A stretch of DNA of 64,000 nucleotides from Caldilineaceae bacterium (GCA_026645575.1 JAPKMW010000026.1:46334-110333); one strand, 5' to 3'; shown: positions 23,089 through 31,502, numbered from the stretch's first letter. Program-made: numbers and translations. Notes: generated by a model not told the origin, from the letters alone.

Positions 23089-24825
23089 TTAAATTCTTGA
23101 TTGCACATGGTACAAATTTGCATACGCGCCATCCTGTGCGATCAATTCTTCATGGGTGCCCTGTTCCGCAATGCCGCCATTGCTCAAGACCACGATGCGT
23201 TGGGCATTTCTAATTGTAGACAGCCGGTGGGCAATCACCAGGGTCGTGCGGTTGTTGCTTAATTGCTCCAACGCCTGACGAACGGCCTTTTCGCTTTCGT
23301 TGTCGAGCGCGCTGGTCGCTTCATCAAAGATGAGAATAGGCGGATCTTTTAAGAAGACCCGCGCAATGCTCAACCGTTGCTTTTGCCCGCCCGATAATTT
23401 CACGCCCCGTTGTCCAATGTCGGTATCGTAGCCATTCGGCAACGCCATGATAAATTCATGGGCATTGGCTTTTTTGGCGGCGGCAATGATCTCTTCGCGA
23501 CAGGCATCCAATTTGCCATAGCGAATATTGTCAGCGACGGTGCCGGCAAAGAGGTAGACATCCTGCTGGACAATGCCGATCTGGCGGCGTAAGGCGTGTA
23601 AGCGAATTTCACGAATATCCTTGCCATCGAGGAGAACTTTGCCGGCATTGACTTCATAGAAGCGGGGAAGTAAGGCACACAGCGTTGTCTTGCCAACACC
23701 GGACACGCCCACCAGCGCCACATATTCGCCGGCTTTAATTTCCAACGAAACGTTTTTGAGGACATACTCATGCTCTGCTTTATATTTGAAGCTGACCGCC
23801 TGCAAGGTAATCTGACCCTGCGCGTGATCCAGGTCAACGGCATTGGCCCCATCTACAATATCGGGTGCGATCTCTAACATCTCCATAAAGCGCTCAAAAC
23901 CAGTCATGCCTTCCTGGTAGAGACGGGTGAAATTGCCGAAGCGCTTGATCGGTTCAATCAGGATGCCGATGTAGAGCAGGAAGGTCAACAGATCGGCCAG
24001 ATCCAAGGACCCCTGGACAATGCTGACGGCGCCAAAGATGATCACGGCAATGCTCATGAGTTGGGTGAAGGCGATTAACCCTTCGTAAAAGTAGGTTTCG
24101 CTACGATATTCTTCCTTGCGGCTCTGGACAAAGCGCTCATTTTCATAGGCGAATTTCTCTTTTTCCACGGGTTCGTTGGTAAAGGATTTGACCACGCGGA
24201 TGCCGGCCAACGTATCTTCAATTTGTGCGTTGATGTCGCCAATGCGATCCTTGCTGCGGCGCATGGCTCGTTTCATTTTCGTGTTGAAATGCCAGGCGTA
24301 GACCGCCATCACGGGCAAAAAGAGAAAGGTGAGTACAGCAAGCTCGCCATTAATATTGAGCAAAATGATAAAGGCGCCGACAAAGTTCAGCAACGAAATG
24401 ACAATATCTTCCGGCCCGTGGTGGTACAATTCGGAAAGGTCAAATGAATCGTTGGTGAGGCGGGTCATCAACTGGCCGGTCTTTTGCTCGTCATAAAAAC
24501 CAAAGGACAATTTTTGATAATGGTCAAACAATTCGCGGCGCATATCCCGCTCCATGAGTGCGCCCATGAGATGGCCTTGATAGGAGACAAACATGTTACC
24601 AAGGGTATGAATGGCGACTAACGCCATCATTGCCGCACCCATCAGGTAAATCTGGTTGAGCGCGTTGGGTGCGTTCCCTTCCAAAATATCTTTGGTGACA
24701 TACCTGACGCATAACGGAATCAACAGCGTGGTGACAGAGACAAGCAAGGCGCAAACCAGGTCGATCAACAGCAACCGCCAATAGGGCTTGTAGTACGACA
24801 AAAATTTTCGACTGCGCGAATTCAC
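23089..24825 (-). CDS. ABC multidrug-type exporter (homodimeric type)
   Basis: A 578-residue exporter half with six predicted membrane helices (for example LLLIDLVCALLVSVTTLLIPL near the start) and a fully canonical ATPase: Walker A GVSGVGKTT, signature KLSGGQKQR, Walker B ILIFDEATSALD, H-loop LVIAHRL. It probably works as a homodimer. I chose the GTG at 24825 because GGAGGAG precedes it; an upstream ATG at 24912 would put a strong terminator hairpin inside the coding sequence. The leader upstream contains that hairpin, a pseudoknot-like fold and a 26-codon ORF, which suggests attenuation control. It lies 127 bp upstream of the heterodimer pair, in the same direction. Confidence 0.88.
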   Translation of the reverse strand: MNSRSRKFLSYYKPYWRLLLIDLVCALLVSVTTLLIPLCVRYVTKDILEGNAPNALNQIYLMGAAMMALVAIHTLGNMFVSYQGHLMGALMERDMRRELFDHYQKLSFGFYDEQKTGQLMTRLTNDSFDLSELYHHGPEDIVISLLNFVGAFIILLNINGELAVLTFLFLPVMAVYAWHFNTKMKRAMRRSKDRIGDINAQIEDTLAGIRVVKSFTNEPVEKEKFAYENERFVQSRKEEYRSETYFYEGLIAFTQLMSIAVIIFGAVSIVQGSLDLADLLTFLLYIGILIEPIKRFGNFTRLYQEGMTGFERFMEMLEIAPDIVDGANAVDLDHAQGQITLQAVSFKYKAEHEYVLKNVSLEIKAGEYVALVGVSGVGKTTLCALLPRFYEVNAGKVLLDGKDIREIRLHALRRQIGIVQQDVYLFAGTVADNIRYGKLDACREEIIAAAKKANAHEFIMALPNGYDTDIGQRGVKLSGGQKQRLSIARVFLKDPPILIFDEATSALDNESEKAVRQALEQLSNNRTTLVIAHRLSTIRNAQRIVVLSNGGIAEQGTHEELIAQDGAYANLYHVQSRI

Positions 24826-24845
24826 AAATTTTCTCCTCCGAAATG

Positions 24846-24875
24846 AAAAACGCCGCGGGCAAGGTGCCCGCGGCG
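24846..24875 (-). terminator. Terminator hairpin just before the ABC exporter start
   Basis: On the minus strand CGCCGCGGGCA, a 3-base loop, TGCCCGCGGCG, then TTTTT. It ends about 20 bases before the exporter start and just before its ribosome site, so it would stop transcription into the gene unless prevented: an attenuator position. Confidence 0.75.
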
Positions 24876-24889
24876 TATCGACCCAAACC

Positions 24890-24925
24890 ATAGCAAAATC
24901 ACGGGCAAGCAAGTGCTATCCCGTG
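24890..24925 (-). promoter_or_regulatory. Possible pseudoknot in the exporter leader
   Basis: Two 6-bp pairings are interleaved: CACGGG with CCCGTG, and ATAGCA with TGCTAT (plus-strand blocks 24890-24895, 24900-24905, 24914-24919, 24920-24925). Order a-b-a'-b' is that of an H-type pseudoknot. It precedes the terminator hairpin and could be the sensing part of a riboswitch or an attenuator. No known class recognised. Confidence 0.4.
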
Positions 24926-24942
24926 ACCCTGGTTCCAGTTAT

Positions 24943-24968
24943 TGCACAGGGGTCAGTACCCCTGTGCA
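24943..24968. promoter_or_regulatory. Perfect 11-bp hairpin in the leader
   Basis: TGCACAGGGGT, loop CAGT, ACCCCTGTGCA. Lies between the small ORF terminator and the pseudoknot-like block. No T-run, so more likely an RNA structure or operator than a terminator. Confidence 0.5.
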
Positions 24969-24985
24969 TTGGCGAGTTTGGAAAA

Positions 24986-25021
24986 TAAAAAGGTCACAGA
25001 GCAAACCGCCCTTGTGACCTT
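24986..25021 (-). terminator. Terminator after the 26-codon ORF
   Basis: On the minus strand AAGGTCACA, a 14-base loop, TGTGACCTT followed by TTTATTTT. Starts 29 bases past the stop of the small ORF. Related in sequence to the terminators at 40578 and 50473. Confidence 0.75.
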
Positions 25022-25049
25022 GCAATGCAAATGGTGGGGTGCAGCAAAC

Positions 25050-25130
25050 CTAGGCTGCGTTCAACCAGAAGCGAGGCGCGTTCACAGTGGTGATGCTCAT
25101 CGTTGGGGATAGGTTGTTGCGTGATGCCAT
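25050..25130 (-). CDS. 26-residue peptide (leader peptide or small secreted peptide)
   Basis: An ORF of 26 codons beginning MASRNNLSPT and ending PRFWLNAA. It is preceded by AGGAGG with 8-base spacing, a consensus ribosome site, and by a good promoter at 25178-25207; it is followed by a terminator. This is a complete small transcription unit just upstream of three ABC exporter genes. By position it resembles leader peptides that control ABC multidrug exporters by ribosome-mediated attenuation (as in bmrB-bmrCD of Bacillus). A modified-peptide precursor exported by these transporters is the main alternative; no modifying enzyme lies nearby and there is no Cys in it. No family recognised. Confidence 0.6.
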   Translation of the reverse strand: MASRNNLSPTMSITTVNAPRFWLNAA

Positions 25131-25177
25131 GATAAACGCCTCCTTTCTGTGAATAAGCCAAAATAACAATGGACGAA

Positions 25178-25207
25178 ATCTTACCAGAGATAGGGGAGGG
25201 TTGTCAA
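25178..25207 (-). promoter_or_regulatory. Promoter of the 26-codon ORF / exporter leader
   Basis: On the minus strand TTGACA (25202-25207), an 18-bp spacer and TAAGAT (25178-25183). The mRNA would start about 40 bases before the small ORF. Confidence 0.6.
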
Positions 25208-25354
25208 CTTCTGCCTTGCTAAGGGTATATTTTAACTTCGGGACAGGTTTGCGACAAGCGTTGCTAAGACAAATTGTCACTATTCAGTAATACCCGCCTC
25301 CTGAAGCACCGCATGCACGCGTACCGCTTCCCGTTCAAAAACATGCCATTCCTT

Positions 25355-27619
25355 TCAAAGTCGTGAATGTTGCAGATACTGCCCTGTCAGCGAATGGGTG
25401 GCGCCCAGAAGTTGCTTGGGCGTCCCTTCAAAGAGGATGCGCCCCCCTTTGTTGCCCCCTTCCGGCCCCAGGTCGATGATCCAGTCGGCGTTGCGGATCA
25501 CATCCAGGTTATGCTCGATGACGATGACTGTATTGCCGGCATCGACCAATTGATTCATCACGGCCAGCAGGTGGCTAATATCGGACATGTGCAGGCCGGT
25601 GGTCGGTTCATCCATGACATAGATGCTGCCCTTTTTGTGCAATTCGGTGGCAAGCTTGATGCGTTGACATTCGCCGCCCGACAAGGTACTGAGTGGTTGT
25701 CCCAAACTCAGATAATCCAGCCCGACATCGCTCATGGCCCGGAGTTTGGCCACAACCTCTTTATGACCAAAAAAGTCGAGCGCCTGGCGCACGGTCATGC
25801 TTAACACGTCGGCAATCGACTGGCCGTGGAGCTTATAGGCCAGCACTTCGTCTTTAAACCGTTTGCCGCCGCAAGCTTCGCAGGGTAGTTTCACCTCGTC
25901 CAGAAAGGCGAGATCGGTGTAAATTACTCCCGATCCTTGACAGGCTTCGCAGGCGCCCTTGGAATTAAAGCTAAAGAGCGCTGCGTTCACCTTGTTGGCC
26001 GTGGCAAAGACTTTGCGCACATCATCCATGATGCCGGTGTAGGTGGCCGGGTTGGAACGGGTCGAGACGCCGACGGCTGATTGATCGATGACAATGGCGT
26101 CCGAGTGTTGCTGCAAAAAGTCACCATGAATCAGCGAACTTTTGCCCGAACCGGCCACCCCGGTCACGACCGTCAGCACGCCAGTGGGAATGTCCACACT
26201 AACATTCTGCAAGTTATTGGTTCTGGCGTTGACAATGGGCAACTTGCCGGTGGCGCGCCGAACCTTCTCTTTGATCGGCAGCGCTTGCATCAAATGTCTA
26301 CCCGTCAACGTGTCCGCCTGAAGCAGACCGGCGTAGCTGCCCTCGTACACAATCTCGCCGCCACGGCTACCAGCGTGCGGCCCCATATCGACCACATGAT
26401 CGGCCACTTTGATCACATCGGGGTCATGTTCGACGACGAGGACGGTGTTGCCTTTGTCACGCAGCTTTTGCAATAACTCATTGAGGCGATGAACATCGCG
26501 CGGGTGCAGACCAACGCTCGGTTCATCAAAAACATACATGACATCGACCAGGCTGCCGCTCAGATGTTTGACCATCTTGACACGCTGCGATTCGCCACCC
26601 GACAGCGTTGCCGTTTCGCGGTTGAGGCTGACGTAATCAAGACCAATGTCGATCAGATATTGCAGCCGTTCCGTCAGCGTTTTGAGCAAGGGCGCCGCAC
26701 TTGGCTCGTCGATGGCGCGGATAAACATGAGCAACTCATCCACTTGCAGGGCTGAGAGTTCGGCAATGTTGCGCCCGTTGATCTTGACCCCCAGCGCGGC
26801 TTGACTGAGCCGGGCGCCGCGGCAAAGCAGACATGGCCCTTCACTCATAAAGGGTGCAATGGTCTTCTGTGTACGCTCGGACATGGTTTTGAGATCGCGC
26901 TTAATGTATTTGCGGTTGAACTTTTCCACCAGCCCATCAAAGGTCAGGTTGAGCGCTTTGCCATTGATCTCGGACTTGATCTTGACATCTTTGGTGTAGA
27001 GCAGGCGATCCATCTCTTCGGCACTGTAATCGGCCAGCTTTTTGTCATTATCAAAGAAGCCAGAGCTGATAAAAAACGACCAATCCCAACTGCCCACGCC
27101 ATAATCGGGCAAGAGGAGTGCTCCTTCATTGAGTGACTTGGAACGATCCAGCGCCTTGTCCAAATCAAGCCCGATCATCCGCCCCAAGCCGTTACAGTCG
27201 GGACACATGCCCTGCGGGTCGTTGAACGAGAAGAGATTGTAGTTGCCAATGTGCGGCTGGCCGATACGCGAAAAGAGCAACCGTAGCGCCGTCGAGATGT
27301 CGGTAATCGTTCCCAGCGTCGAATGGGAGCCGCCCCCCAACCGTTTCTGATCGACAATCACGGCCATACTCAAGTTTTCAATGGCATCGGCATCAGGCTG
27401 AGGGAATTTGGGCAGAAAGTTGCGCACGAACATGCTAAAGTTCTCGTTGAGTAGCCGCTGCGCCTCGCTGGCAATCGTATCAAAGACTAGCGACGACTTG
27501 CCGGAGCCGGAGACGCCGGTAAAGATGGTGATCTGCCGTTTGGGGATGCGCACGGAGATATGCTTCAAATTGTTTTCGCGCGCGCCGGTAATGGTGATAT
27601 AGTCAGTTGGTCGAGTCAT
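25355..27619 (-). CDS. Short UvrA-like ATPase (UvrA2/DrrC type)
   Basis: 754 residues with two ABC ATPase halves: Walker A GVSGSGKSS near the start and GVAGSGKSS near residue 490, signatures TLSGGESQRVK and TLSGGECQRIK, and Cys pairs CPDC...CLLC and CEAC...CEAC that form zinc sites. It is about 190 residues shorter than housekeeping UvrA, lacking most of the UvrB-binding and insertion regions. Such paralogues are known beside drug-export genes (DrrC type), where they protect DNA or confer drug tolerance, and as damage-tolerance UvrA2. It lies upstream of the ABC exporter block in the same direction, which fits a drug-resistance role. Excision repair as a full UvrA is unlikely. Confidence 0.85.
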   Translation of the reverse strand: MTRPTDYITITGARENNLKHISVRIPKRQITIFTGVSGSGKSSLVFDTIASEAQRLLNENFSMFVRNFLPKFPQPDADAIENLSMAVIVDQKRLGGGSHSTLGTITDISTALRLLFSRIGQPHIGNYNLFSFNDPQGMCPDCNGLGRMIGLDLDKALDRSKSLNEGALLLPDYGVGSWDWSFFISSGFFDNDKKLADYSAEEMDRLLYTKDVKIKSEINGKALNLTFDGLVEKFNRKYIKRDLKTMSERTQKTIAPFMSEGPCLLCRGARLSQAALGVKINGRNIAELSALQVDELLMFIRAIDEPSAAPLLKTLTERLQYLIDIGLDYVSLNRETATLSGGESQRVKMVKHLSGSLVDVMYVFDEPSVGLHPRDVHRLNELLQKLRDKGNTVLVVEHDPDVIKVADHVVDMGPHAGSRGGEIVYEGSYAGLLQADTLTGRHLMQALPIKEKVRRATGKLPIVNARTNNLQNVSVDIPTGVLTVVTGVAGSGKSSLIHGDFLQQHSDAIVIDQSAVGVSTRSNPATYTGIMDDVRKVFATANKVNAALFSFNSKGACEACQGSGVIYTDLAFLDEVKLPCEACGGKRFKDEVLAYKLHGQSIADVLSMTVRQALDFFGHKEVVAKLRAMSDVGLDYLSLGQPLSTLSGGECQRIKLATELHKKGSIYVMDEPTTGLHMSDISHLLAVMNQLVDAGNTVIVIEHNLDVIRNADWIIDLGPEGGNKGGRILFEGTPKQLLGATHSLTGQYLQHSRL

Positions 27620-27663
27620 AAGTATCCAATCCTAAGTTCTGCTTCCTAATGGACAGAAATGGG

Positions 27664-27748
27664 CAACACTACAGCGAATTTGGGCAGTAACTGATTTATC
27701 GTCTGGAAAGACGGAACTCTGCTGCTGCCCAAATCCGCTGTAGTGTTG
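27664..27748. repeat. Palindromic repeat element, 24-bp arms
   Basis: CAACACTACAGCGAATTTGG continues to a 24-bp arm whose complement ends at 27748 with one mismatch; an inner GTCTGGAAAGAC hairpin sits at the centre. No target duplication seen. Fills the gap between the UvrA-like and reductase-like genes together with A/T-rich sequence. Confidence 0.75.
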
Positions 27749-27853
27749 AGTAACGCAGCAAAAGTACGGTGCGCCATCATATAGAGCCATTTTATCGTCA
27801 ATCGGTTACTTTTCACAGCAAAGCCGCTGTCGGTTCAGGTAGCAGTACGGGGT

Positions 27854-28420
27854 TCAAGTAGCCGGTTGGTAGCATAGAAAGGCATTGCCATTGCCAAAGG
27901 TGCGCGACTGCGTCAGCCGTAGCGCCAACTTTTCAGGTAGACCCGCAAACATCGTCCGTCCCTGGCCCAGCACGACCGGGTTGACTACAAACTGGTATTC
28001 GTCAATCAACCCCGCTTGCGCCAACTGGGCAATAATCGTACCACTGCCCAGAATCGTCATATCGTGGAGGGACGTCTCTTTTAGCCTACGTATTTCGGCG
28101 GCAATATCACCCTTGAGGAGCGTCGTGTTGTTCCAAGTTGCCTTGTTCAGGGTACGCGAAAAGACAACCTTCGGCAAGTTATTCATTCGTTCGGCCACCG
28201 CCGGCATCATTTGAGCCGCCATTGGGGTTGGCCAGAAGCTGACCATAAGATCATAGGTGACACGACCCAGGACGAGCGCCCCGCCGTCGCCGGCATTGCC
28301 TGTAACAAAAGCGTTCCACTCGGCATCCTGCGGGGCGGCGTGTGCCCAACTCATGTCACCCTGGCTATCGACAAAGTACCCATCTAACGACAGATGATTG
28401 AAAACGACTAATTTGCGCAT
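27854..28420 (-). CDS. Dihydrofolate-reductase-like protein (RibD C-terminal fold), paralogue 1
   Basis: 188 residues starting MRKLVVFNHLSLDGYF, with ALVLGRVTYDLMVSFWPT, KVVFSRTLNKATW, DMTILGSGTIIAQL and VNPVVLGQGRTMFAGL. These are the conserved blocks of the stand-alone RibD-C/YyaP family, NADPH-binding folds related to dihydrofolate reductase with largely unknown substrates. One of four paralogues in this region (others at 34510, 35544 and 36984). It heads a run of small minus-strand enzyme genes with short gaps. Confidence 0.85.
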   Translation of the reverse strand: MRKLVVFNHLSLDGYFVDSQGDMSWAHAAPQDAEWNAFVTGNAGDGGALVLGRVTYDLMVSFWPTPMAAQMMPAVAERMNNLPKVVFSRTLNKATWNNTTLLKGDIAAEIRRLKETSLHDMTILGSGTIIAQLAQAGLIDEYQFVVNPVVLGQGRTMFAGLPEKLALRLTQSRTFGNGNAFLCYQPAT

Positions 28421-28485
28421 ACTGCGGTCCTTTTTATTGGCAACTATTATTGATATTCATTGTAGAAACCAGGGTTGGTCAGCTT

Positions 28486-29253
28486 TCACCTGGCGCGACG
28501 GATCGGTGCAAAGGTTGGTACGGGCGCTAAGGTCAAAAAGTCGAGCATAATCTGGTTGCAGAGATCTGGTTTTTCCACGAGCAGGCCATGTGATGTCCCA
28601 GGAACAACCGCCAATTCACTGTCTGGTACTGAGCGATAAAAATCAAGCGCATGTTCGAGGGTCACTTCGTCGTCGTCACCAACCATGACTAGGGTTCGGC
28701 ACGGAATTCTCTTCAGATCAGCGGTGGTCAACTTGGGGCCGGCAGTGTGCATCTGGTTGAGCTTCTGATGGACTACCCGATAGTGATCTTGCCCATCGGG
28801 CGAGAGTTCGGCATAGCTGGCGATGAGGAATGCCGGCGGCTCAGCCTGCGGTTCGATTACACCAGGCGCCCAACCCTCGTTGTGAAAGACGCCCGCCACG
28901 CAGACCAACCGCTGGACAAGATCCGGTCGTTGCTTTGCTACCAGAAGGGCCACCACCGCCCCATCGCTCATGCCCAACAAGCGCACTGGCGCGCCAACCA
29001 CTTTTTCAATAAAGTGGATCGTATCCGCCGCGACCAGCTCATAGCTGTAAGGGCCGTCTACATCTGGTGTACGCCCATGACCGCGTCGCTCCGGCAGAAA
29101 CAGGTGAAAGTGATCAGCCAATGCGGCCCGATTCGGGCCAAACGCCCGCGTATCCACCCCAACCCCGCCAGGGTGTAGCAAGACGAGTGCTTCGCCAACG
29201 CCCTGCTCATCGTACCACGTGCGGACGCCATTCAATTCAATATAGGTTGCCAT
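28486..29253 (-). CDS. Alpha/beta hydrolase
   Basis: About 255 residues: LVLLHPGGVG oxyanion block, nucleophile elbow GMSDGA (Ser), acid in MVGDDDEV and catalytic His in PGTSHGLLVEKP. A serine hydrolase of the alpha/beta fold; esterase, lactonase or haloperoxidase-like chemistry cannot be separated by sequence. The ATG at 29253 (MATYIELNGVRTWYDEQG) follows a G-rich ribosome site and fits the family start; the frame is open 26 codons further upstream. It lies 32 bp downstream of the ABM gene on the same strand. Confidence 0.85.
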   Translation of the reverse strand: MATYIELNGVRTWYDEQGVGEALVLLHPGGVGVDTRAFGPNRAALADHFHLFLPERRGHGRTPDVDGPYSYELVAADTIHFIEKVVGAPVRLLGMSDGAVVALLVAKQRPDLVQRLVCVAGVFHNEGWAPGVIEPQAEPPAFLIASYAELSPDGQDHYRVVHQKLNQMHTAGPKLTTADLKRIPCRTLVMVGDDDEVTLEHALDFYRSVPDSELAVVPGTSHGLLVEKPDLCNQIMLDFLTLAPVPTFAPIRRAR

Positions 29254-29284
29254 CGTCCCCCCCTTAGCAAATCGAATCCCTTCT

Positions 29285-29575
29285 CTAGAGACCATGACCG
29301 CCGACTGGTAGCGTTTCCGTGTGTTGGTCAAAGGAGGCGATCAGCGGCTTACCGCGCGCAATCGCTTGTTGCACCGATGGTAATGACAAAGACGCCTTGT
29401 GGCTGGCCTGACTATCCCAAACTTCAGTTACCCAAATTGCATCCGCATTGTTTGGATCTTTGGCAACGATATAACTCAGGCAGCCCGGCATACTGGCGAC
29501 GCCCTCCAGCAAAATTGTGATGAGCGCGTCGCGTTGCCCAGCACTGGCGCTGATCTTCCCGATCAAACCGTACAT
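29285..29575 (-). CDS. Antibiotic-biosynthesis-monooxygenase-fold protein (quinol monooxygenase-like)
   Basis: 96 residues with the ABM pattern MYGLIGKISASAGQRDALITIL...MPGCLSYIVAKD...IWVTEVWDSQASHKASL. Such dimeric ferredoxin-like proteins oxidise quinols or aromatic compounds without cofactors, or act as small sensors. Its gene sits between two alpha/beta hydrolases with gaps of 13 and 31 bp, so the three are probably co-transcribed. Confidence 0.8.
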   Translation of the reverse strand: MYGLIGKISASAGQRDALITILLEGVASMPGCLSYIVAKDPNNADAIWVTEVWDSQASHKASLSLPSVQQAIARGKPLIASFDQHTETLPVGGHGL

Positions 29576-29588
29576 GTTCTATCTCCTG

Positions 29589-30389
29589 TTATGTTGATGG
29601 CTTGTGTTTAGTCTTCAAGAAGTTGGTGAGTACCGGCAGCAGCGCCTTGGCGCTAACCATATGATCCTGGCCGGCAAGTTCGACGAAGGTCGCGTTGGGA
29701 ATCGCTTCGGCTAATTGACGCGCAACCGTCTGGACGCTGGCCGGGCTTTTTTCGCCAACAACCACTTGCACCGGCACTGTAACGCCAGCGGCGCGCGCAA
29801 GCGGTGGTAGATCGCGCGTTAGCGCAATGTCGTAGGCCAGGGTTGGGGCAAGATTTCGCATTGTCTTCCAGCCAGGCATGAAGCGTAGAAGATAGACAAA
29901 GGGTTTCGGCATACCGATGCCCTTTAAAAAGGTTGTCATCGCTTGGGCGTTTTTGCCGGTTTGGAGGAGGTTGCCTACTTGTTGACCCAGGTGGTTGTAT
30001 TTGGCCTTCTCGTCCTCGTCGTGGACATAGGGTGGGTCGTACATGACCACTTTGTCGATTCTGTCACCGAGCCGGAGGGCAGCTTCCAGCGCCAGCACGG
30101 CGCCGGAGGAATGACCGTATACATTTGCGTTGCCGCCGGCTGTGTCAATGAGTGCTGCAATGTCTTCGATCTCACGCTCAATGGCGTAAGGCTGACGATC
30201 AGTGCTGTCGCCACGGCCACGACGATCGTAGTTGTAGACCGTAAATTCCTTAGCCAAGGTTTTGGCATCTTGTACAATCGGCCAGAATGAGCGAAAACAG
30301 CTTGCGCCAGTGATATAGATGAGCGGCGGACCACTACCGTAAACGTCATAGGCGAGGATGGTGCCGTCTTTTGATTGGATCGTTTTCAT
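29589..30389 (-). CDS. Alpha/beta hydrolase
   Basis: About 266 residues with ILAYDVYGSGPPLIYITGA, NYDRRGRGDSTD, nucleophile elbow VYGHSSGAVLAL (Ser in GHSSG), acid region VQVVVGEKSP and catalytic His in AGQDHMV. Typical of the small alpha/beta hydrolases that cluster with ABM and reductase-like genes. Start chosen at the ATG at 30389, preceded by GGAGG; the frame is open 21 codons further. Confidence 0.85.
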   Translation of the reverse strand: MKTIQSKDGTILAYDVYGSGPPLIYITGASCFRSFWPIVQDAKTLAKEFTVYNYDRRGRGDSTDRQPYAIEREIEDIAALIDTAGGNANVYGHSSGAVLALEAALRLGDRIDKVVMYDPPYVHDEDEKAKYNHLGQQVGNLLQTGKNAQAMTTFLKGIGMPKPFVYLLRFMPGWKTMRNLAPTLAYDIALTRDLPPLARAAGVTVPVQVVVGEKSPASVQTVARQLAEAIPNATFVELAGQDHMVSAKALLPVLTNFLKTKHKPST

Positions 30390-30436
30390 GTTCCTCCGGG
30401 AATGGCTGTATAGCTCACTTTGCAACTGAGAATATT

Positions 30437-30769
30437 TTACCGCCGATGCCACCGCAAGGGTTTGCTCGCCTCGCGCGCTACGATCCCCTGTGCTTCCAGG
30501 TCAAGCTGCACACATTTTAGCCACCAACCCGCTTTGGCGCCACCCGGAAATGATTCGGCGGGCAAATGAGGCTTGACTGCCGCCAACATCTCTGCGCCGG
30601 TCAAGCCGGGTGCAGAGGGCGGCAGTACCTGGAGCAGCGCATCCTTCATTGCATGGTATTTGGTCGCGTCCACCGTAGAGCCAGGCGACGCAGGGTTGCG
30701 TACCGTGACGCGGTTGTCAGCGGCGCGCCGCTTAGACGCAGTGCCCTCTTGGGTTGGTGATTGATTCAT
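30437..30769 (-). CDS. DUF6958-family protein
   Basis: 110 residues: a basic start, then VTVRNPASPGSTVDATKYHAMK-type sequence, GLTGAEMLAAVKPHLP, FPGGAKAGWWLKCVQLDLEA and PLRWHRR at the end. These blocks match the small family I know as DUF6958, which looks like a winged-helix-type fold of unknown role. First gene of the minus-strand run; an ATTATAT-rich gap and a palindromic element lie upstream. Confidence 0.7.
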   Translation of the reverse strand: MNQSPTQEGTASKRRAADNRVTVRNPASPGSTVDATKYHAMKDALLQVLPPSAPGLTGAEMLAAVKPHLPAESFPGGAKAGWWLKCVQLDLEAQGIVAREASKPLRWHRR

Positions 30770-30840
30770 AACTCTCCTTTCAACATTGAATAAATTATAT
30801 GGCTCTTTTGGATCTTATGTGGTGGACAGGCAATTCGTAG

Positions 30841-30993
30841 GTCACTCTACATGAAAGTTACGTAAATAAATCGGTAGCCGTAGGGGCGCGCGGTTGGCGG
30901 GTGGATCTACCGGTTTTATCAGAGAGAATCTTCCCGCCAACCGCATGCCCGTACCGTTACCGAAATAAATTCCTAACTTTCATGTAGAGTGAC
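30841..30993. mobile_element. MITE-like palindrome, 20-bp perfect ends
   Basis: Both ends read GTCACTCTACATGAAAGTTA inward; similarity continues through AAATAAATYGGTA and inner GCGGTTGGCGGG blocks, so almost the whole 153 bp can fold on itself. No clear target duplication and no coding. It fills most of the 370-bp gap before the padR gene. Confidence 0.75.
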
Positions 30994-31103
30994 AAGGTTG
31001 CATCAGGAAGGTTTGTCACACTTGCCGTGTGACCTACGGTTGTCAACCACATGTGATCCTGTTGAACCATAACTTATAGTTCTCATTATGTGCAAATTGG
31101 CCC

Positions 31104-31132
31104 TTGACAATTATATCCGTTGCGGATATAAT
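31104..31132 (+). promoter_or_regulatory. Consensus promoter with embedded PadR operator
   Basis: TTGACA (31104-31109), 17-bp spacer, TATAAT (31127-31132): a perfect sigma-70-type promoter. Between and over the boxes lies a perfect palindrome: ATTATATCCG, 3 bases, CGGATATAAT (31110-31132). Binding there would block RNA polymerase, so PadR autorepression is likely. Confidence 0.85.
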
Positions 31133-31139
31133 CATGTAT

Positions 31140-31502
31140 ATGACAACGACAATTCCCAATTCACCTTTGACCCCAGCCGTATTCTATATTCTCCTGGCGC
31201 TTGCCGATGGCGAGCGGCATGGCTATGGCATTATGAAACAGGTCGAGGTGGACTCACAAGGCAAGGTCACCATGGGACCGGGTACGCTTTATGGCTCACT
31301 CAAGCGGATGTTGGATGCTGGTTTAGTCAAAGAGAGCAACAAACGCGTTGACCCCGCCATGGATGATCAGCGGCGTATCTACTATCAGATGACGAGCATT
31401 GGCGCCCAGGCGCTCGCCGCCGAACTTGCGCGCTATCGACGGGTCATTACGCTCGCACAACAGCGACAATTGTTCCCAGAGACCTCTTCCTATGTCACCT
31501 AA
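31140..31502 (+). CDS. PadR-family transcriptional repressor
   Basis: 120 residues: PLTPAVFYILLALADGERHGYGIMKQVE winged-helix start and GPGTLYGSLKRMLDAGLV recognition region, then DQRRIYYQMTSIGAQAL and a short C-terminal helix, the compact PadR type that senses phenolic or other small toxic ligands. The ATG at 31140 is 8 bases after the -10, so the mRNA is probably leaderless; an ATG at 31134 lies inside the expected promoter melt region. It overlaps the next gene by 11 bp, which makes that gene its likely target. Confidence 0.9.
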   Translation: MTTTIPNSPLTPAVFYILLALADGERHGYGIMKQVEVDSQGKVTMGPGTLYGSLKRMLDAGLVKESNKRVDPAMDDQRRIYYQMTSIGAQALAAELARYRRVITLAQQRQLFPETSSYVT

